Part shown: positions 11,836 to 24,020 of the stretch, piece by piece
How the letters are laid out: each line of letters starts with the position of its first letter
Numbering within the stretch: the stretch's first letter is position 1
From: Narthecium ossifragum
Lineage: Eukaryota; Streptophyta; Magnoliopsida; Dioscoreales; Nartheciaceae
Assembly (NCBI GenBank): GCA_963920575.1
Contig: OY986967.1
Coordinates: 9,294,061-9,358,060, forward strand
Reading direction: 5' to 3'
DNA length: 64,000 nt
The notes under the pieces: generated by a model
What the model was told of the DNA's origin: nothing
The model's input: only the letters and a program-made list of their open reading frames with translations
Databases searched by the model: none
Position numbers and translations under genes: made by a program

Positions 11836-13239
11836 TGATGTGTTTGCAATGTGTCATTAAAACATTGCAAACTCAATCATATATTAAAGTTATAATCTCT
11901 ATTCAATCACTACACTACTAGGTAGAGTAGCGGTGAAGTCCAGAGTCGAATCATAGGGAATATAGCATGAAAGATTGAAATCAATTCTCAAAACTCTAAA
12001 CCTAAGCAAAAGAAGCATTGATAAGTTTGAATTAACCTAAAACTATCTAAGAAAAGTAATTAAAGATGATCAATTCGAATCAATGGATAGGTGACTTAGG
12101 AATTACTCAATCCGTCCTAATTTCACCTTCAATCTTCTCTACTTATCCTTTTGTTCTCTTGTCTAAACATTATGGATCCATAGTTTCTTAAGCTTACATG
12201 TATCCCTAAAACAATGTAAGTGTTTTCCAAACACATACTTTATCTTCGATTAGCATAGCTTGTCTCCGGGGTAACCTTAGCAAAACCTATCGTCACTAAG
12301 CATAAAGTATCTCATTGGTTATTCACAAACCACATGAAAATTATCTTATAGATCTCTACCATCAATCACCGAAATCAAGCAGGCCTAAAAATACGTCAAG
12401 GAACTCTGTTCCCTCAACTCTATTAACAATAAAATCGTATCTATAAGATCATATCTCAAGAGTCAAACCAAAGAAAGATAGAAAACTAGGCTAGGGTTTC
12501 ATGAATAATGCTAAGTACAATAATTAGCAACTCATCTTTTGGATGAACACTATCGGCTTGGAATATGAAGCTGTCACCATCCACATCCTCGCCGTCTTCT
12601 TTTTCCTTCTCCAAAGATAGTCAAAAAGATGAGAAATTCGGATTGAATAACCCTATTTATAAGAGAACTCCTGAAATTAGAGTTTGAGTTCAGTTGGACT
12701 TCTATTACAACTCGGACTTCCTGAATTAATTCTGACAGTATTATTCTTAGCGCAACTGGGACCAATCATTTCGAAATCTGAAATCTTGTCCAACACAAAA
12801 GTTGTAGCTTAGGAAGTCCTCTGTCATATGTCGAATATTTCATAATATTTGGACTTACCGGAATATTTGAAGAATATTCTTCTAAACGTCGACGGACTAG
12901 TTTTCCAGCAGCTATATATCTTTATCTTCTTCAAAACTGGTGTCATCCATCATGAGTATCGCAAACTATCCAACATGAAAGTTGTATCTTTTGAAGTCTT
13001 CTATCACATACTAAATTTCTACAATATTTGGACTTATACAGAATTTTCGGAGAATATTCTTCTGACAGGCAATGAAGTAGTCTTTATCACATAACTTCAT
13101 CTTTTTAACTGAATTTCTTGTATTTCTTCTCAAATCATGATTAAACTTTAAATCAACTAACAAACTATTAAATACAACTACTCTAGCCTAACAAAGGTAA
13201 ATTAAAGGGGTATAATTATGAATAATTCATGACTCATCA
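11836..13239 (-). repeat. 3' LTR of E1
   Basis: A 1404-bp LTR with minus-strand ends TGATGAGTCA...CACATCA. It aligns with 17851-18160 and with both E2 LTRs (19130-20571 and 24021-25462). The base composition is AT-rich and no GATCGATC array lies inside the LTR. Confidence 0.8.
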
Positions 13240-13252
13240 CACCCCCAACTTA
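13240..13252 (-). other. Polypurine tract of E1
   Basis: On the minus strand AAGTTGGGGGTG directly precedes the LTR start TGATGAGTCA. This matches the PPT of the full Athila element (60669-60679) and marks plus-strand DNA priming. Confidence 0.75.
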
Positions 13253-16234
13253 CACTTTGCTAGTCCTCGACCAAAGAAAAAATAAATAAGAAAGTAATAA
13301 ATCTAACTAGCCACTTTCGTAGGTCTCATGATTGCACTTAGCATGTGCAACAAGCCTTTAAACCCTGGCTTACCCCAGTGGAGGACTTATAGTCTCCTGA
13401 GAGTTTTCAGGGATGACACCCAGAAACATCTATACAACCATTGAATATATCATTAAAAATCAATCACAATATTCATCAACTCCAATGCATAAAATAGAAA
13501 TCATACCCATGAATTTATTCTTCTATCGATAGCAAGATAAAACAATAGCAAATCAATGGATGCCAAATACATTTCCAACACTTCAACATATTTAACCACA
13601 ATTAAGAACAACTTTAACACCCATGTGTGTGAATAAGATTTAACATGCTCTAGAGCATCAATTATATCTAAACACTTCAACTATTGAAGAATACGAACTT
13701 GGCCAAGTACATGTTTTCATTCACCACTTTGCAATCTTTTTTTTCTCTTTTTTTTCATATATGACATGTGCAACGTTATGATTTCTTAAGTTTTCTTTAT
13801 GGTCCATGTAACGAGGATTCCCAAACCAGACGGCTTTAGGATACTAAGTGTAGAACACTTTTCAGACTCTGATGCTCAAACTATGAAGGATACAAATCAT
13901 AACTAGTAATTTTTTCAGAAATTTCAACTGTTTTACGCGAATAACACACCTTGTTAGGCACCTTACCCATTTACTAAGTATGAAACCCTTTTTGCATATA
14001 AAGCTCTTTTTTTTCAATTGCATACTTTCATGTAACATATCATAAGATCATAAATCTATCATAGTATTCTGCTTAGAATCTAATCTCAACTCATCAACAT
14101 GTGGAAGTGAACATATCCATTAGGATATGTCAAGTTATCCTTAATTCATGACAAAAGTGTTGAAGTATAGATCAATGTCATGCATAGCAAAAATTTAGCT
14201 ATTTCTTATATCACATATGAGAATCAGAGTAAATCATAAAATATATTTCTAAATTAAACATCTTTCATTAATAAATATCATAATTTCATTCTCATGACAT
14301 AGCTCAAGGATGCATAATATCGGTTATCAGAAAAAATAAATATAAGCATGAATTCCTAGAATTCTACCCCCAACTTAAATGTAATTGTCCTTAATTACAC
14401 TAAGTCATAAAAATAAATTGAGGAATAAAGGGTAGAGATAACCATAATGAATGCCCAAAAATTGATTTCTCTCTCTGGCATTAAATATGTTAAACACCGT
14501 CATAATAGAATAAATACCTCCCTCCCAACCATATCCTGCTATAGAAATATGTACATTTCCAAAAGATCAAGTATATATCACAGAATATAGCAAATAAAAG
14601 CCCAAAAAGGTACACAAATCAAAGAAAATTTTGGCAGAGCCTCGTTTTTATTTTCATGATATATCAATCATGTACAAGCATTCATCCCATAAAGCAAAAT
14701 AATAAATGCACAGGAGACTGGAAAGGAGATATCATTATGATTATCACATATATCATCGCAACACCAAGTATCAATAAAGACCAACAAAGACCAAAACAAC
14801 CAAAGATTCCCCTAGCATTGGCTAATCTTCATTAGAATCCCTAGAATCAGGCTGTCAAGTGGAAGTAGAGGGGTGGGCCTACTAAGATGGCTAATCTAGC
14901 AAAGCCATGGCGAACCTCTGCCGTCAAGTCATCCGTCGTAGAGTCATTAGCATCTGAAAGTGCAAAAATCAACATAAAGACAGGTCCGGGCTGGTAAAAC
15001 TGGCTCAAGGCTGTGGAACACTACAGTGCAGAGGACTCGTAGACTCCTACCATGAATGCTTCCTAAAGACTACTAATCCTAGGACTCAACGAAAATAGCA
15101 AACAACAACCTTGGATGTAGTAGATGAGATCTGAATAGTCTGGCGACGTACGTGAGTGTGGTCCTGATTGAAAATCTAAACTGCCAGATTCAAAATCGGA
15201 ACTTTGCAGCACCTGGATCCTGATCTGAGAGCAATTGTACGGCTGAAAACTTGCTGGCGATGGATCGACAGTGAAACTTCATCTCCGGAGGACGGAACCG
15301 GTAGGGATAGAGTTGTGGGAGGCCAAGGAGTCTATCTATAAGGTCTGATCCGTGAGTTGTGGTCTCCAGATGGCGGAACGGCGGTGGACGGCTTGGAGGA
15401 AGATGGCCGGAGTTGGAATCCGACGGTCGGAGCTTCAATCGAGGTTGGAAAGGATCGAGGAATGATCGTGAAGGCCTAAGGAACTCACCTACGTTATTTA
15501 ATTACAGAATTGGAGTTCCAGAAGGCGGATAGAAGATGTCCGGTGCAGTGGAGGATCGTCGAAAGTGGAATCCGGCGATCTTAGCTGCAAGCTTGAGTGT
15601 TGAGGATGGAAAAAACATCATGACGGCCAGAGGAAGGTGCTGGAGGTGGCTAGGGGCGGTGGGAGGCAGTGGAAGAGGTGATCAAAGATAGCGAATGAAA
15701 CAGGGGAGGCTTACCGACATCGGAGGAGGTGATTTTAAGGGAAGACGAGGGTTTGAGGAGGTACAAGAGAAAATGACGGTGATGTAGGTGTTGGTTTGGA
15801 GGGACGGGGATGGCCGGAGAGGTGGCGACGGGCGGTGGTCGATGACGAGGGAGGAAGAAGCTGTTGGTATGATCGACCGTGGGAGCGGGGTTTCGTGAGA
15901 AAATAAGCTCACGGTCGATCGCTCGATCGACCGCGAAAAACGTGATTTGTTGAAGAAGGTGACGGTTGATCGACACATCGACCTTGAGAAGCCTTTTAGG
16001 TGACAAAGCCTCATGGACAATCTGGCAGTCGATGGGACGATCGACCGTGGTCCAAAAATTTTCAATTTTTCTAAATATTATGATTATTATCATAGGAAAA
16101 TAAAGGAAAAATATAGGAAAAATAAAAACAAATTCAAAGAAAACTCCTAAAAATTAAAGAAAAATTCTAAGAAGCTAAGAAAAAATCATAAAATTGGGTT
16201 GCCTCCCAGGAAGTGCAAAATTTTACGTCTTTCA
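13253..16234 (-). other. Long 3' UTR of E1, no gene
   Basis: About 3 kb between the ORF stop and the PPT. It has an AT-rich half (13253-15150) and a GC-rich half (about 15190-15870), both recognisable in E2 and in the full Athila element. It contains a hairpin plus second PPT-like tract (14366-14399), an ACGGTCGATC-type array (15885-16045), and the box AGCGAAAGACGTAA just past the ORF stop. I see no env-like reading frame. Confidence 0.6.
15885..16045. repeat. Palindrome array in the E1 3' UTR
   Basis: Inverted half-site pairs CGGTCGATCGCTCGATCGACCG, GACGGTTGATCGACACATCGACC and CAGTCGATGGGACGATCGACCG. It lies just past the ORF, in the position of the 58147-58380 array of the full Athila element, with the same GGTCGA/TCGACC dialect. 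Confidence 0.8.
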
Positions 16235-17453
16235 CTAGACGCTCCCGAAACAAGATTTAGGAGGCCTATGGTTCCATGTGAAGAAATACATGGCCCGAAT
16301 CATGGTGAATGTATGTAGACATGATTCATCAAAGAATAAAAAGAAGTACTTAGTAAACAAAATATGCATAGAACTGGAAATTTTGATACGATCTTTGATG
16401 AATGGACGATAGGAATTGACATGGTCTTCATTCGTAACAAGGTTCTCTTCCTCACAACATTCAACTAATGGGGATGATATTAAAGGTAGAATCTCAAACT
16501 GAGGCTGTAGACAAGGAATATTTCTAACACCCTCATCCTTATTATGTTTATCACTAATAGGCACATCATCATCATTCAACTCATCATGTAGAAGTTCAAC
16601 TTAAGGTTCCCGACAGGGGGTCTCACTAATATGCCCATCCTCATTATGATCATCGTAAATAGACATATTATCATCATCCAACTCATCATGAACCAGAGGC
16701 AATTTAGCATAACGACTCTCATCATCACTATCATAAAAAAGACTTGCTTCATAAGAATAACTGAAATGCATATAAGGCCCATAATGTAAAACCGGGTAGC
16801 ATTCATCAATTTTATATTTAGCAGCCGGCAAAACATTATGAATAGCATCATGAACTGGAAAAGCATCACAAGCATTAGAGCATGCATCAACATCATTAGA
16901 AAGATAAGCGTCACAAGCATTGTTATCACAAACAGGAGGAACATAATCATTCACATAATCATCATATGAATCCACCAGACAAGCTAATTGTCCAATTTGT
17001 GTCTCTAGTTTAGCAATGGATTGGGTATTAGAATTACACTGGTTCTCTATTCTCGACACATTATGCATTTTGGAAATATCACTTTTTAGGTCACTTCTCA
17101 TTCCACTAAAATTTTCATTTATGGCAAAAAGGATGGAACTCAAAGTGGGTGGTTTGGGCCGGGGGGGTTGAAGTTGTATTCTGTGGATAACATGGAGGAT
17201 ATTGCTGTTCAAAACTATGTGCAGAATTTTGGGATGGTATTTTTATATTCCATGGTTGAACGTTAGGAGGTTGATAATCTTCGAATTGCCAACTAGGGTA
17301 TGTATAGTCTCTAAAATCCGGATTATAAGAATATGAATGTGAATTATATGCTGGATTTGAGAAACCATATGGATTATTATTATAAGTGGGCCCATAACCA
17401 AAGTGCAAATCGTCATTCGACATGGCATCCGGTGGCATATAAAAATTAGCCAT
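16235..17453 (-). pseudogene. E1 gag-derived ORF with conserved C-terminal domain
   Basis: Starting at an ATG at 17453 (MANFYMPPDAM), the frame has an Asn/Tyr/Pro-rich segment and then a coiled-coil-like stretch (RIENQCNSNTQSIAKLE). That stretch is nearly identical to the post-zinc-knuckle region of the Athila Gag at 53692-53740. Acidic repeats follow, then a C-terminal block containing RPFIKDRIK and HTFTMIRAMYFFTWNHRPP. A frameshift lies at the G7 run near 17160-17166, and one in-frame TAA at 16601-16603. The acidic and C-terminal parts match the E2 ORF, so it is a shared gene of this non-autonomous family. Function unknown. Confidence 0.7.
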
Positions 17454-17593
17454 GCATGCAAAATCACACACAAAAAAGAAAAATAAAACAGAAGATTTGG
17501 AGGAGAAGAGAAAACCATAGAATATCACAGCTGAATGAAAAGTTGTAGGTTAGGAGACTTACGTGACAAGTGGATGATGGATTGGCTGGAAAG

Positions 17594-17645
17594 CCGATCG
17601 ATCGGTCGTCAAGCGATTGATCGGTGCTATGGGCGATCGATCGTC
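17594..17645. repeat. Palindrome cluster in the E1 5' UTR
   Basis: Three units CCGATCGATCGG, GCGATTGATCGG and GCGATCGATCGT spaced 19-20 bp, between the PBS and the ORF. Together with 15885-16045 they flank the coding region on both sides. Confidence 0.8.
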
Positions 17646-17832
17646 CGTCGAGGCTGGGCATGGGTTCTATTCCGAGAAAATTCAACTACAAGCTGCAATA
17701 ATTCCCAGAATTGGAAAATAAATCCTAAAAAGTGTAAAATAAAGAAAAGGAAAAATAAGAAAGATAAAACCCTAGCTAGGTAAAGAAAAAGAGTCAAGAG
17801 AAAATCAATCAATCTACCAAAAGTAATTCCTC

Positions 17833-17850
17833 GGCAATGGCGCCAAAAAT
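17833..17850 (-). other. Primer binding site of E1, tRNA-Asp type
   Basis: Minus strand TGGCGCCATTGCCGAGG, a slightly mutated copy of the Athila-type tRNA-Asp primer site TGGCGCCGTTGCCGGGG, directly next to the LTR end ACACATCA. Confidence 0.75.
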
Positions 17851-18160
17851 TGATGTGTTGCCAACGTGTAGTTAAAACGTTGCAAACTCAATCAAATATT
17901 ACATTTATAATCCCTATTCAATCACTACACTACTAGGTATAATAACGGTAAAGCTCAGAGTCGAACCACAAGGAAATTACCAGGAAAGATTGAAATCAAT
18001 TCTCAAAACTCTAAACCTAAGCAAAAGAAGAATTGATAAGTTTGAATTAACCTAAAACTATCTAAGGAAAGCAATTAGAGATGATCAATTGGAATCAATG
18101 AATAGGTGACTTAGGAATTGCTCAATCCACCCTAGTTTCGCCTTCAATCTTCTCTAGTTA

Positions 18161-18469
18161 TGTGAGGACCTGCCCCTCCATCCCAGTGGCTTGCTGTTTA
18201 CCCCAAGGGCAATTTGGGAAATTGCGCCTTGGCGGTCGTTTCACACTGGGTGTGCACACACAGACCTTGTTTGGTGCTTGTGTTGTTAGAAAGGTTAGGT
18301 GGACCCTGGTTCGGTAGTCCTGTGCTTGGGCTTGTGTCTCAGCCCAAGGTTTCCGTTTTGGGCAAGGGAGATCGATCTCCATGGGGATGAAGATCGATCT
18401 CTCTGTGCCTAGTGGTCGCCGTTCTGGGCAGGGGAGATCGATCTCCATGGTCATGAAGATCGATCTCTC
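18161..18469 (+). mobile_element. Tekay-type LTR start, truncated by assembly gap
   Basis: Begins TGTGAGGACCTGCCCCTCC and carries the typical family text for 200 bp, then two copies of a 66-bp unit each holding a GGAGATCGATCTCC / GAAGATCGATCTCTC pair 22 bp apart. It ends at the N run. The bases before it (AGTTA) would be its TSD, but the far end is not visible. It interrupts the E1 5' LTR. Confidence 0.7.
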
Positions 18470-18669
18470 NNNNNNNNNNNNNNNNNNNNNNNNNNNNNNN
18501 NNNNNNNNNNNNNNNNNNNNNNNNNNNNNNNNNNNNNNNNNNNNNNNNNNNNNNNNNNNNNNNNNNNNNNNNNNNNNNNNNNNNNNNNNNNNNNNNNNNN
18601 NNNNNNNNNNNNNNNNNNNNNNNNNNNNNNNNNNNNNNNNNNNNNNNNNNNNNNNNNNNNNNNNNNNNN
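18470..18669. other. Assembly gap, exactly 200 N
   Basis: A run of 200 N, a round number that suggests a placeholder. It begins inside a palindromic tandem array and ends in LINE sequence, so the true distance and even the adjacency of the two sides are not established. Confidence 0.95.
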
Positions 18670-19129
18670 AGTGAGGCTAATCTGAAGAAAGATAACACAG
18701 CTTTAGTAACCTCACCTTCTACCGAATGCCAATTCTTTGTGTAGAATTATGTAGGTATCCCATCTGGCCCTGAACATTTTTGCTTACCCAAACTAAAAAC
18801 TGCTTATTTGACTTCCAACTCCGACACCTCCCTAGCCAGCCGTTCACCTTGTTTCTGGAGGATGCAGGGAAAGTCAGGCATCTGTTCAATCATGTACACA
18901 TCACCATCCGACCATAGCTCTGTAAAGTGTCGTGCAAAAATTTCTCCTATTTCCTTCGGTTGGGTTACAGCCTCCCCTGTATCATTGACAAGCTCCTTCA
19001 CTCTTGACCGATACATTCTTGAAGATACCAATTTATGAGAAAGTGCAGAGTTGCGATCCCCTGCAGCAACCCACTCCTTCCTAAGCTTCCGTGCCACTAA
19101 ACTCTCCTGTAGAGTCACAATTGGTGCAT
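18670..19129 (-). pseudogene. LINE (L1-type) ORF2 fragment, linker and RT start
   Basis: The minus-strand frame encodes the linker between endonuclease and reverse transcriptase: KEWVAAGDRNSALSHKLV, then an EIGEIFARHFTELW segment, then the RT entry motif CSGPDGIP close to 18745. Two in-frame TAA stops break it. It is continuous in frame with 25463-26395 once E2 and one TSD are ignored. The RT core is lost in the gap or beyond. Confidence 0.75.
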
Positions 19130-20571
19130 TGATCGCTCACAAACGTCGTCGTTAAAACGTTGGAAACTCAATCAAATATTGAATTTCTAATCCTTATTCA
19201 ATCACTACACTACAAGGTAGAAATAGCGGTGAAGTCGAGAGTCGATCCACAGGGAAAACGTTGGAAACTGAAATCAATTCTCGAAACCCTAAAACTAAGG
19301 AAAAGAATCAAAGATAGAAATAGATTAAACTAATGAAGAAAAGAAATGAAAGGTTGACCAATTTGAATCAATGGATAAGTGACTTAGGAATTACTCAATC
19401 CGCCCTAGTTTCGCCTTCAATCTTCTCTAGTTATCCTCTTGTTCTCTTCTCTCAACATTATGGATCATATGGCTACAAGCTCACATGAATCCCTAAAATA
19501 AGATTTATGTTTCTAACGGCATAGCCTATCTTTCTTGGCATAGATTGTCTTCGGTCTTACGATTACTTTAAGTTATACTACTCCTAATGACCATGGCACA
19601 ACCTATCCTAGCTTAGCATAGCCTATCTCACTAGCAAACCATAAATCACATGAAAACCATCCTATGAATCTCTACAATCAATCACAGAAATCATGTAGGA
19701 CAGAAAATACGTCAAGGAACTCTGTTCCCTCAACTTTATTAACAATAAAAAGCAAATTCATAGGATCATGTCTTGAGAAGAATACAAGATTCAAACCAAA
19801 GAAGATAGAAAACTATGCTAGGGTTTCATGAATAATCCTAATTACAATAACTAGCAACTCATCTTTTGGATGAACGCTATCGGCTTGGAATAGGAAGCTG
19901 TCACCATCCACATCCTCGCTGTCTTCTCCTTAAATCCCTCAACAAAGATTGTCATAAATATGATTATTTTCGACCAGCCAACAGCTTCTTATAGGTGTAT
20001 TCCTGGAATTAGGGTTTTGGCTAAGTTGGACTTCTAGTACAACTCGGATTTCCTGAATTAATCCTGACAGCCTATGCCGAGCGCAACTGGCCTCAATCAA
20101 GACAGAATCGGAAAACGTGGTCAACACAAACATTGTAGATTAGGAAGTATTCTATCAGCTCTCGAAGATTTGATAAAATTATGACTTATCTGGAACATTT
20201 GGCGAATATTCTCCTGGACGTCGATGGACCAATTTCCAGCATCTATATATCTTTATCGTTTCCAAAACTGGTATTCATCTGTCAGGAATCTCGCAAAGTG
20301 TCCAACATGAAAGTTGTACCTCTTGAAGTCGTATTGCATCTTCCAGAATATCAGAATATTTAGAGTTTTGTAACATTTCTGGTGATTTATTTCCAAGCAG
20401 TCGACGAAACAGTCTTTTTGCAGAATTTAGTGATTTTTGGCCGAATTTCTTGTATTCCTTCTCAAATCATTCTTAAACCTGAAATCAAACATTAAGATAT
20501 CAAATACAACTACTCTAAGCCTAACAAAGGTAATTTAAGGGGTTTAATTGTGTATAATTCATGTCTCATCA
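19130..20571 (-). repeat. 3' LTR of E2
   Basis: A 1442-bp LTR, minus ends TGATGAGACA...GAGCGATCA. The GAGCGATCA end is the same as in the full Athila LTR (51716-51724). Confidence 0.85.
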
Positions 20572-20586
20572 CACCCCCCAACTTAC
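20572..20586 (-). other. Polypurine tract of E2
   Basis: Minus strand AAGTTGGGGGGTG directly before the LTR, identical in core to the PPT of the Athila element at 60669-60679. Confidence 0.75.
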
Positions 20587-23144
20587 ACTTTACTAGTCCT
20601 CGAGCATAGAAAATATAAAAGAATGTAATAAATCTAACTAGCCACTTTCGTAGGTCTCACGATTGCACTTAGCATGTGCAAAAAGCCTTTAAACCCATGG
20701 GTTACCCCAGTGGAGGAGTTATAGTCTCCTGAGGGTTTTCAGGGATGACACCCACAAACATCTATACATTCCCTTGAATATATCATTTGAAATCAATTAT
20801 AATAGTCATCAACTCTAATGCATGAAATAGAACTAATATCCATAAATATACCCTTCAACTCAGAATCACATAAAAACATAGTAAATCAAAACATGTCATA
20901 ACATATTTCCAACACTTCAACATATTTAATCATGATTAAAAATAACTTTAACACTCCTGTGTGTGAATGGGGTTCAACATGCTTCAGAATATCAATTATA
21001 TCTAAACACTTCAACTATTTAAGATCACAATCCTATCCAAGCACATATCTTCTACTTATCACATAGCAATATCTGTTTTTTTTCTCTCTTTCTTTTCGTA
21101 GGAATTTCAACTATTTTACGTGCACACCACGCTGGCTAGGCACGCTGTCCGGTTACTAAGTTGAAAATCCTCTTTTTTTTCTTTCTTTTTTTTCAGGAAA
21201 TTCAACCGTTTTACGCAAACACCACGCTGGCTAGGCACACTGCCCGGTTACTAAGTTGAAAATCCTTTTTTTTTTTACGTAGACTCAGATAATTGCTTGT
21301 GTTCATGTATTTTCTGTGTCATGACATAAAATTGTCAACCTATCCCAGTATCATGCTTAGAATCTAATATCAACCCCTTAACATGTAGAAGTGAACATGT
21401 GCATTAGTATATGTCAAGCTATCCTTAGATCATGGTAAAAGTGTTAAAGTATAGAAATAATATCATGTATAGCAAAAATTTACTATCCCTTATATGGCAT
21501 ACAAGTCTCAGAAAAATTCATAAGATAAATTTCTGAAACATGCACTTTTGTCAAATCATATCATAATTTCATTCTATTGACATAATTCAAGGGATGTATA
21601 ATATTTGGTTACTATAAAAAAAAATATGAGCATGGAATTTATGAATGCTACCCCCAACTTAAATGTAATTGTCCCCAATTACACTAATTCATAAAAATAA
21701 ATCAAAGAATAAATGGTAGAGATAACCATAATGAACCCTTCAGAAATAGATTTCTCTCTTTTCCTATTTTAGTTTAGGCACCACCATCATAGTATAAATA
21801 CTTCCTTCCCCACCATAACCTGTCACAGAAATATATACCTTTCCAAAAAGATCAAATATTACAAATAAAAGTTCAAAAAGGTATTAGAATCATAGAAAAT
21901 TTCGCCATAGTCTCCTTTGTATTTTCATGATATATTAATCTGTACAAACATTCATCACATAAAAATATAACATGTACAGATAAATAGTAAAGGAGATAAT
22001 ACATCAAAAATAATCTTCTAGACATCACAGATAAGGAAATAAAGGACAAAAATATCAAAGCAAGGCAACCATCAGTTAGCATCTGCATAAAACATCATCA
22101 CACACACGGCGATCGTCCGCGGCGAGATCAGAAATAAAATCGGCGAAAATAAGGAGAATTTAACACCGGAGGTTGCTCTAGGACGTCTAGAAGATGAAAG
22201 AATGCTCAACATGGTCTTGATTGAAGATCTATACCGTCCAATCGAAAATCAAAACATTGTAGCGACTAGATCGTGTCAAGCTGCCATCGGACGGCTGAAA
22301 GTTCACCAGCGATAGATCGATGGTGAAACCTCGTCGCCGGAGGACGGGACTGGTGGGGATAGAATCGTGAAAGGTCAAGGAATGTGTTGGTGAGGTATGA
22401 TCGAAGATTCATGGCCTCCATGCGGCGGAATGTCGGTGAATGGCACGAAGGATGATGGCGGCCGGAATTGGATTCCGATGATTGAAGTGCCAATCAAGGA
22501 CGTGGACGATAGAGATAGGATCGTTGAAGGCAAAGGAACTGTCCTATGGTGTCCGATTGAAGAATTGGGCTTTCAGGTGGCGGATTGAAGGTAGTCGGAG
22601 AGGTTGAGACCGCCGGAGGTGAAGCCGATGATTCAACCATCAAAGAATGGTTTTGATGGTGGAGGAAGCTTCACGGTGATGGGAGGAAGGTTCTGGACGA
22701 ATTAATGGGTGATGGGAGGCACGGGATGAGGAGATTGGAGATGGCCGGTAAAAGCAGGGGGGCTCACCGGCGTCGGAAGAGAGGTTTCTGAGGGAAGAAG
22801 AGACTGTGGATGAAGAGGTAAGAGGATGGCGGAGGTTTTGGTGAAGGTTTGGAGGGTTGGGGGTGGCTGGAGAGGTGGCGACGGGCGGCAATGGGTAATG
22901 GCTCGGGGACGAGCCGGTGAAGCCAGTCAAGCCGAGACGATGAGGAACAGTGGGGGAGGAGAGAGAAAATCCAGCGGAAAATAAGGAAAAATAGGAAGAA
23001 GGTGGAGAAAAATTTCAGGAAACTATGGAAAAAATCCTAAAAATCAAGGGAAAATCGTAAAAATGAAATGAAATTCTAAAAAGCTAAGAAAAAATCCTAA
23101 AAACTGGGTTGCCTCCCAGAAAGCGCGTAAGTTTACGTCTTTCG
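20587..23144 (-). other. Long 3' UTR of E2, no gene
   Basis: Homologous to the E1 and Athila 3' UTRs. It includes two tandem copies (21100-21172 and 21196-21267) of a segment with CCACGCTGGCTAGGCAC, a hairpin next to a PPT-like tract (21648-21683), and a GC-rich half (about 22260-22930). Short open frames here are compositional and I do not call them genes. Confidence 0.6.
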
Positions 23145-23948
23145 CTAGACGCTCCCGAAACAAGATTTAGGAGGCCGATGATTCCATGTGAAGAAATACA
23201 TGGCCCGAATCATGGTGAAGGTATGCAGGCATCCTTCATCAAGAAAAATAGGAATACCCATAACAAACAAAGTGTGCACAAGAAGAGAAGATTTGATACG
23301 ATTTTTGATGAAGGGACGATAGAAATTAACATGGTCTTCACTCATGTTAGGTTTCTCCTTCTCACAACGTTCAACTAATATGGATAGTGCAGAATGTAGA
23401 GGCTCAATTTGAGGTTTCTGACAGGGAATCTCACTAAAGAGCGTATCCACATTACCATCAATGCAAATAGATACTACATCGTCATCCAACACATCATGTA
23501 AAACCGGCAATTCATCACAACAATTCTCATCATCACTAAAAAAAATAGCTTCTAAAGCATGATCAACATACATATAAGGTCCAGTTTCATTAGGTATGCA
23601 TTCAGGAATATTATTTTTAGGGGCCGGCAAAATTTTGTCACTAGTTGTATAATTCGGCAAAGTATTAGAACACATATCAAAATGGCATACATCATTCTCA
23701 TTATAAACATAAGCTTCACCAACATTGTCATCACAAACAGCCGGAACAGAATTATTTGCATAGTCTTCATTCTCATAATATAAATAAACTCTGTGGGCTA
23801 GTTGTTCTATTTGTGTCTCTATTTTTTTAATTGATTGATCATTAAAGTTAACATCGTTTTTTATCATAGTCATTTCGCTCTTATGCTCAGTCTTAAGCTT
23901 AGCCAAGCTAGCAGTAATGTTTGCATTCATGTTTGCTAGTGCACTCAT
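23145..23948 (-). CDS. E2 ORF: Athila gag-derived protein of unknown function
   Basis: An intact 267-codon frame from the ATG at 23948 (MSALANMNANI); the frame stays open upstream through the PBS. The N-terminal third is coiled-coil-like (KIETQIEQLAHR), as in the Gag segment after the zinc knuckle. The middle is acidic with repeated D/E runs. The C-terminus contains RPFIKNRIK and a block CLHTFTMIRAMYFFTWNHRP that is nearly unchanged in E1. There is no zinc knuckle, protease or RT. It ends just before the box AGCGAAAGACGTAA. It may be a retained packaging or accessory protein; that is inference. The start codon is uncertain. Confidence 0.7.
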   Translation of the reverse strand: MSALANMNANITASLAKLKTEHKSEMTMIKNDVNFNDQSIKKIETQIEQLAHRVYLYYENEDYANNSVPAVCDDNVGEAYVYNENDVCHFDMCSNTLPNYTTSDKILPAPKNNIPECIPNETGPYMYVDHALEAIFFSDDENCCDELPVLHDVLDDDVVSICIDGNVDTLFSEIPCQKPQIEPLHSALSILVERCEKEKPNMSEDHVNFYRPFIKNRIKSSLLVHTLFVMGIPIFLDEGCLHTFTMIRAMYFFTWNHRPPKSCFGSV

Positions 23949-23999
23949 AAGTTTGTTCAAAGTCGGGTCAGAGGATATTTGTGGAGGAGGATATTTGTC

Positions 24000-24020
24000 C
24001 CCGTCAACGGCGCAAAAAAT
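24000..24020 (-). other. Primer binding site of E2 (mutated)
   Basis: Minus strand TTTGCGCCGTTGACGGGG next to the LTR end GAGCGATCA. It differs from the tRNA-Asp site TGGCGCCGTTGCCGGGG at two positions, so priming may be impaired. Confidence 0.7.

Larger units (their letters stand above)
11836..18160 (-). mobile_element. E1: non-autonomous Athila-derived LTR element
   Basis: Minus-oriented element with 3' LTR at 11836-13239, PPT, long 3' UTR, a gag-derived ORF, PBS, and the first 310 bp of the 5' LTR (17851-18160), where a Tekay-type LTR interrupts it. No protease, RT, RNase H or integrase is present between ORF and LTR, so it would need help in trans. It shares LTR, PBS, 3' UTR and the box at the ORF end (AGCGAAAGACGTAA) with E2 and the full Athila element at 50291. 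The rest of its 5' LTR is not found after the N gap. Confidence 0.75.

Noticed and set aside
16576..16950. Met-rich minus-strand ORF in E1
   Set aside because: Shadow frame of the gag-derived ORF at 16235-17453 (acidic GAT/GAC repeats read in another frame).
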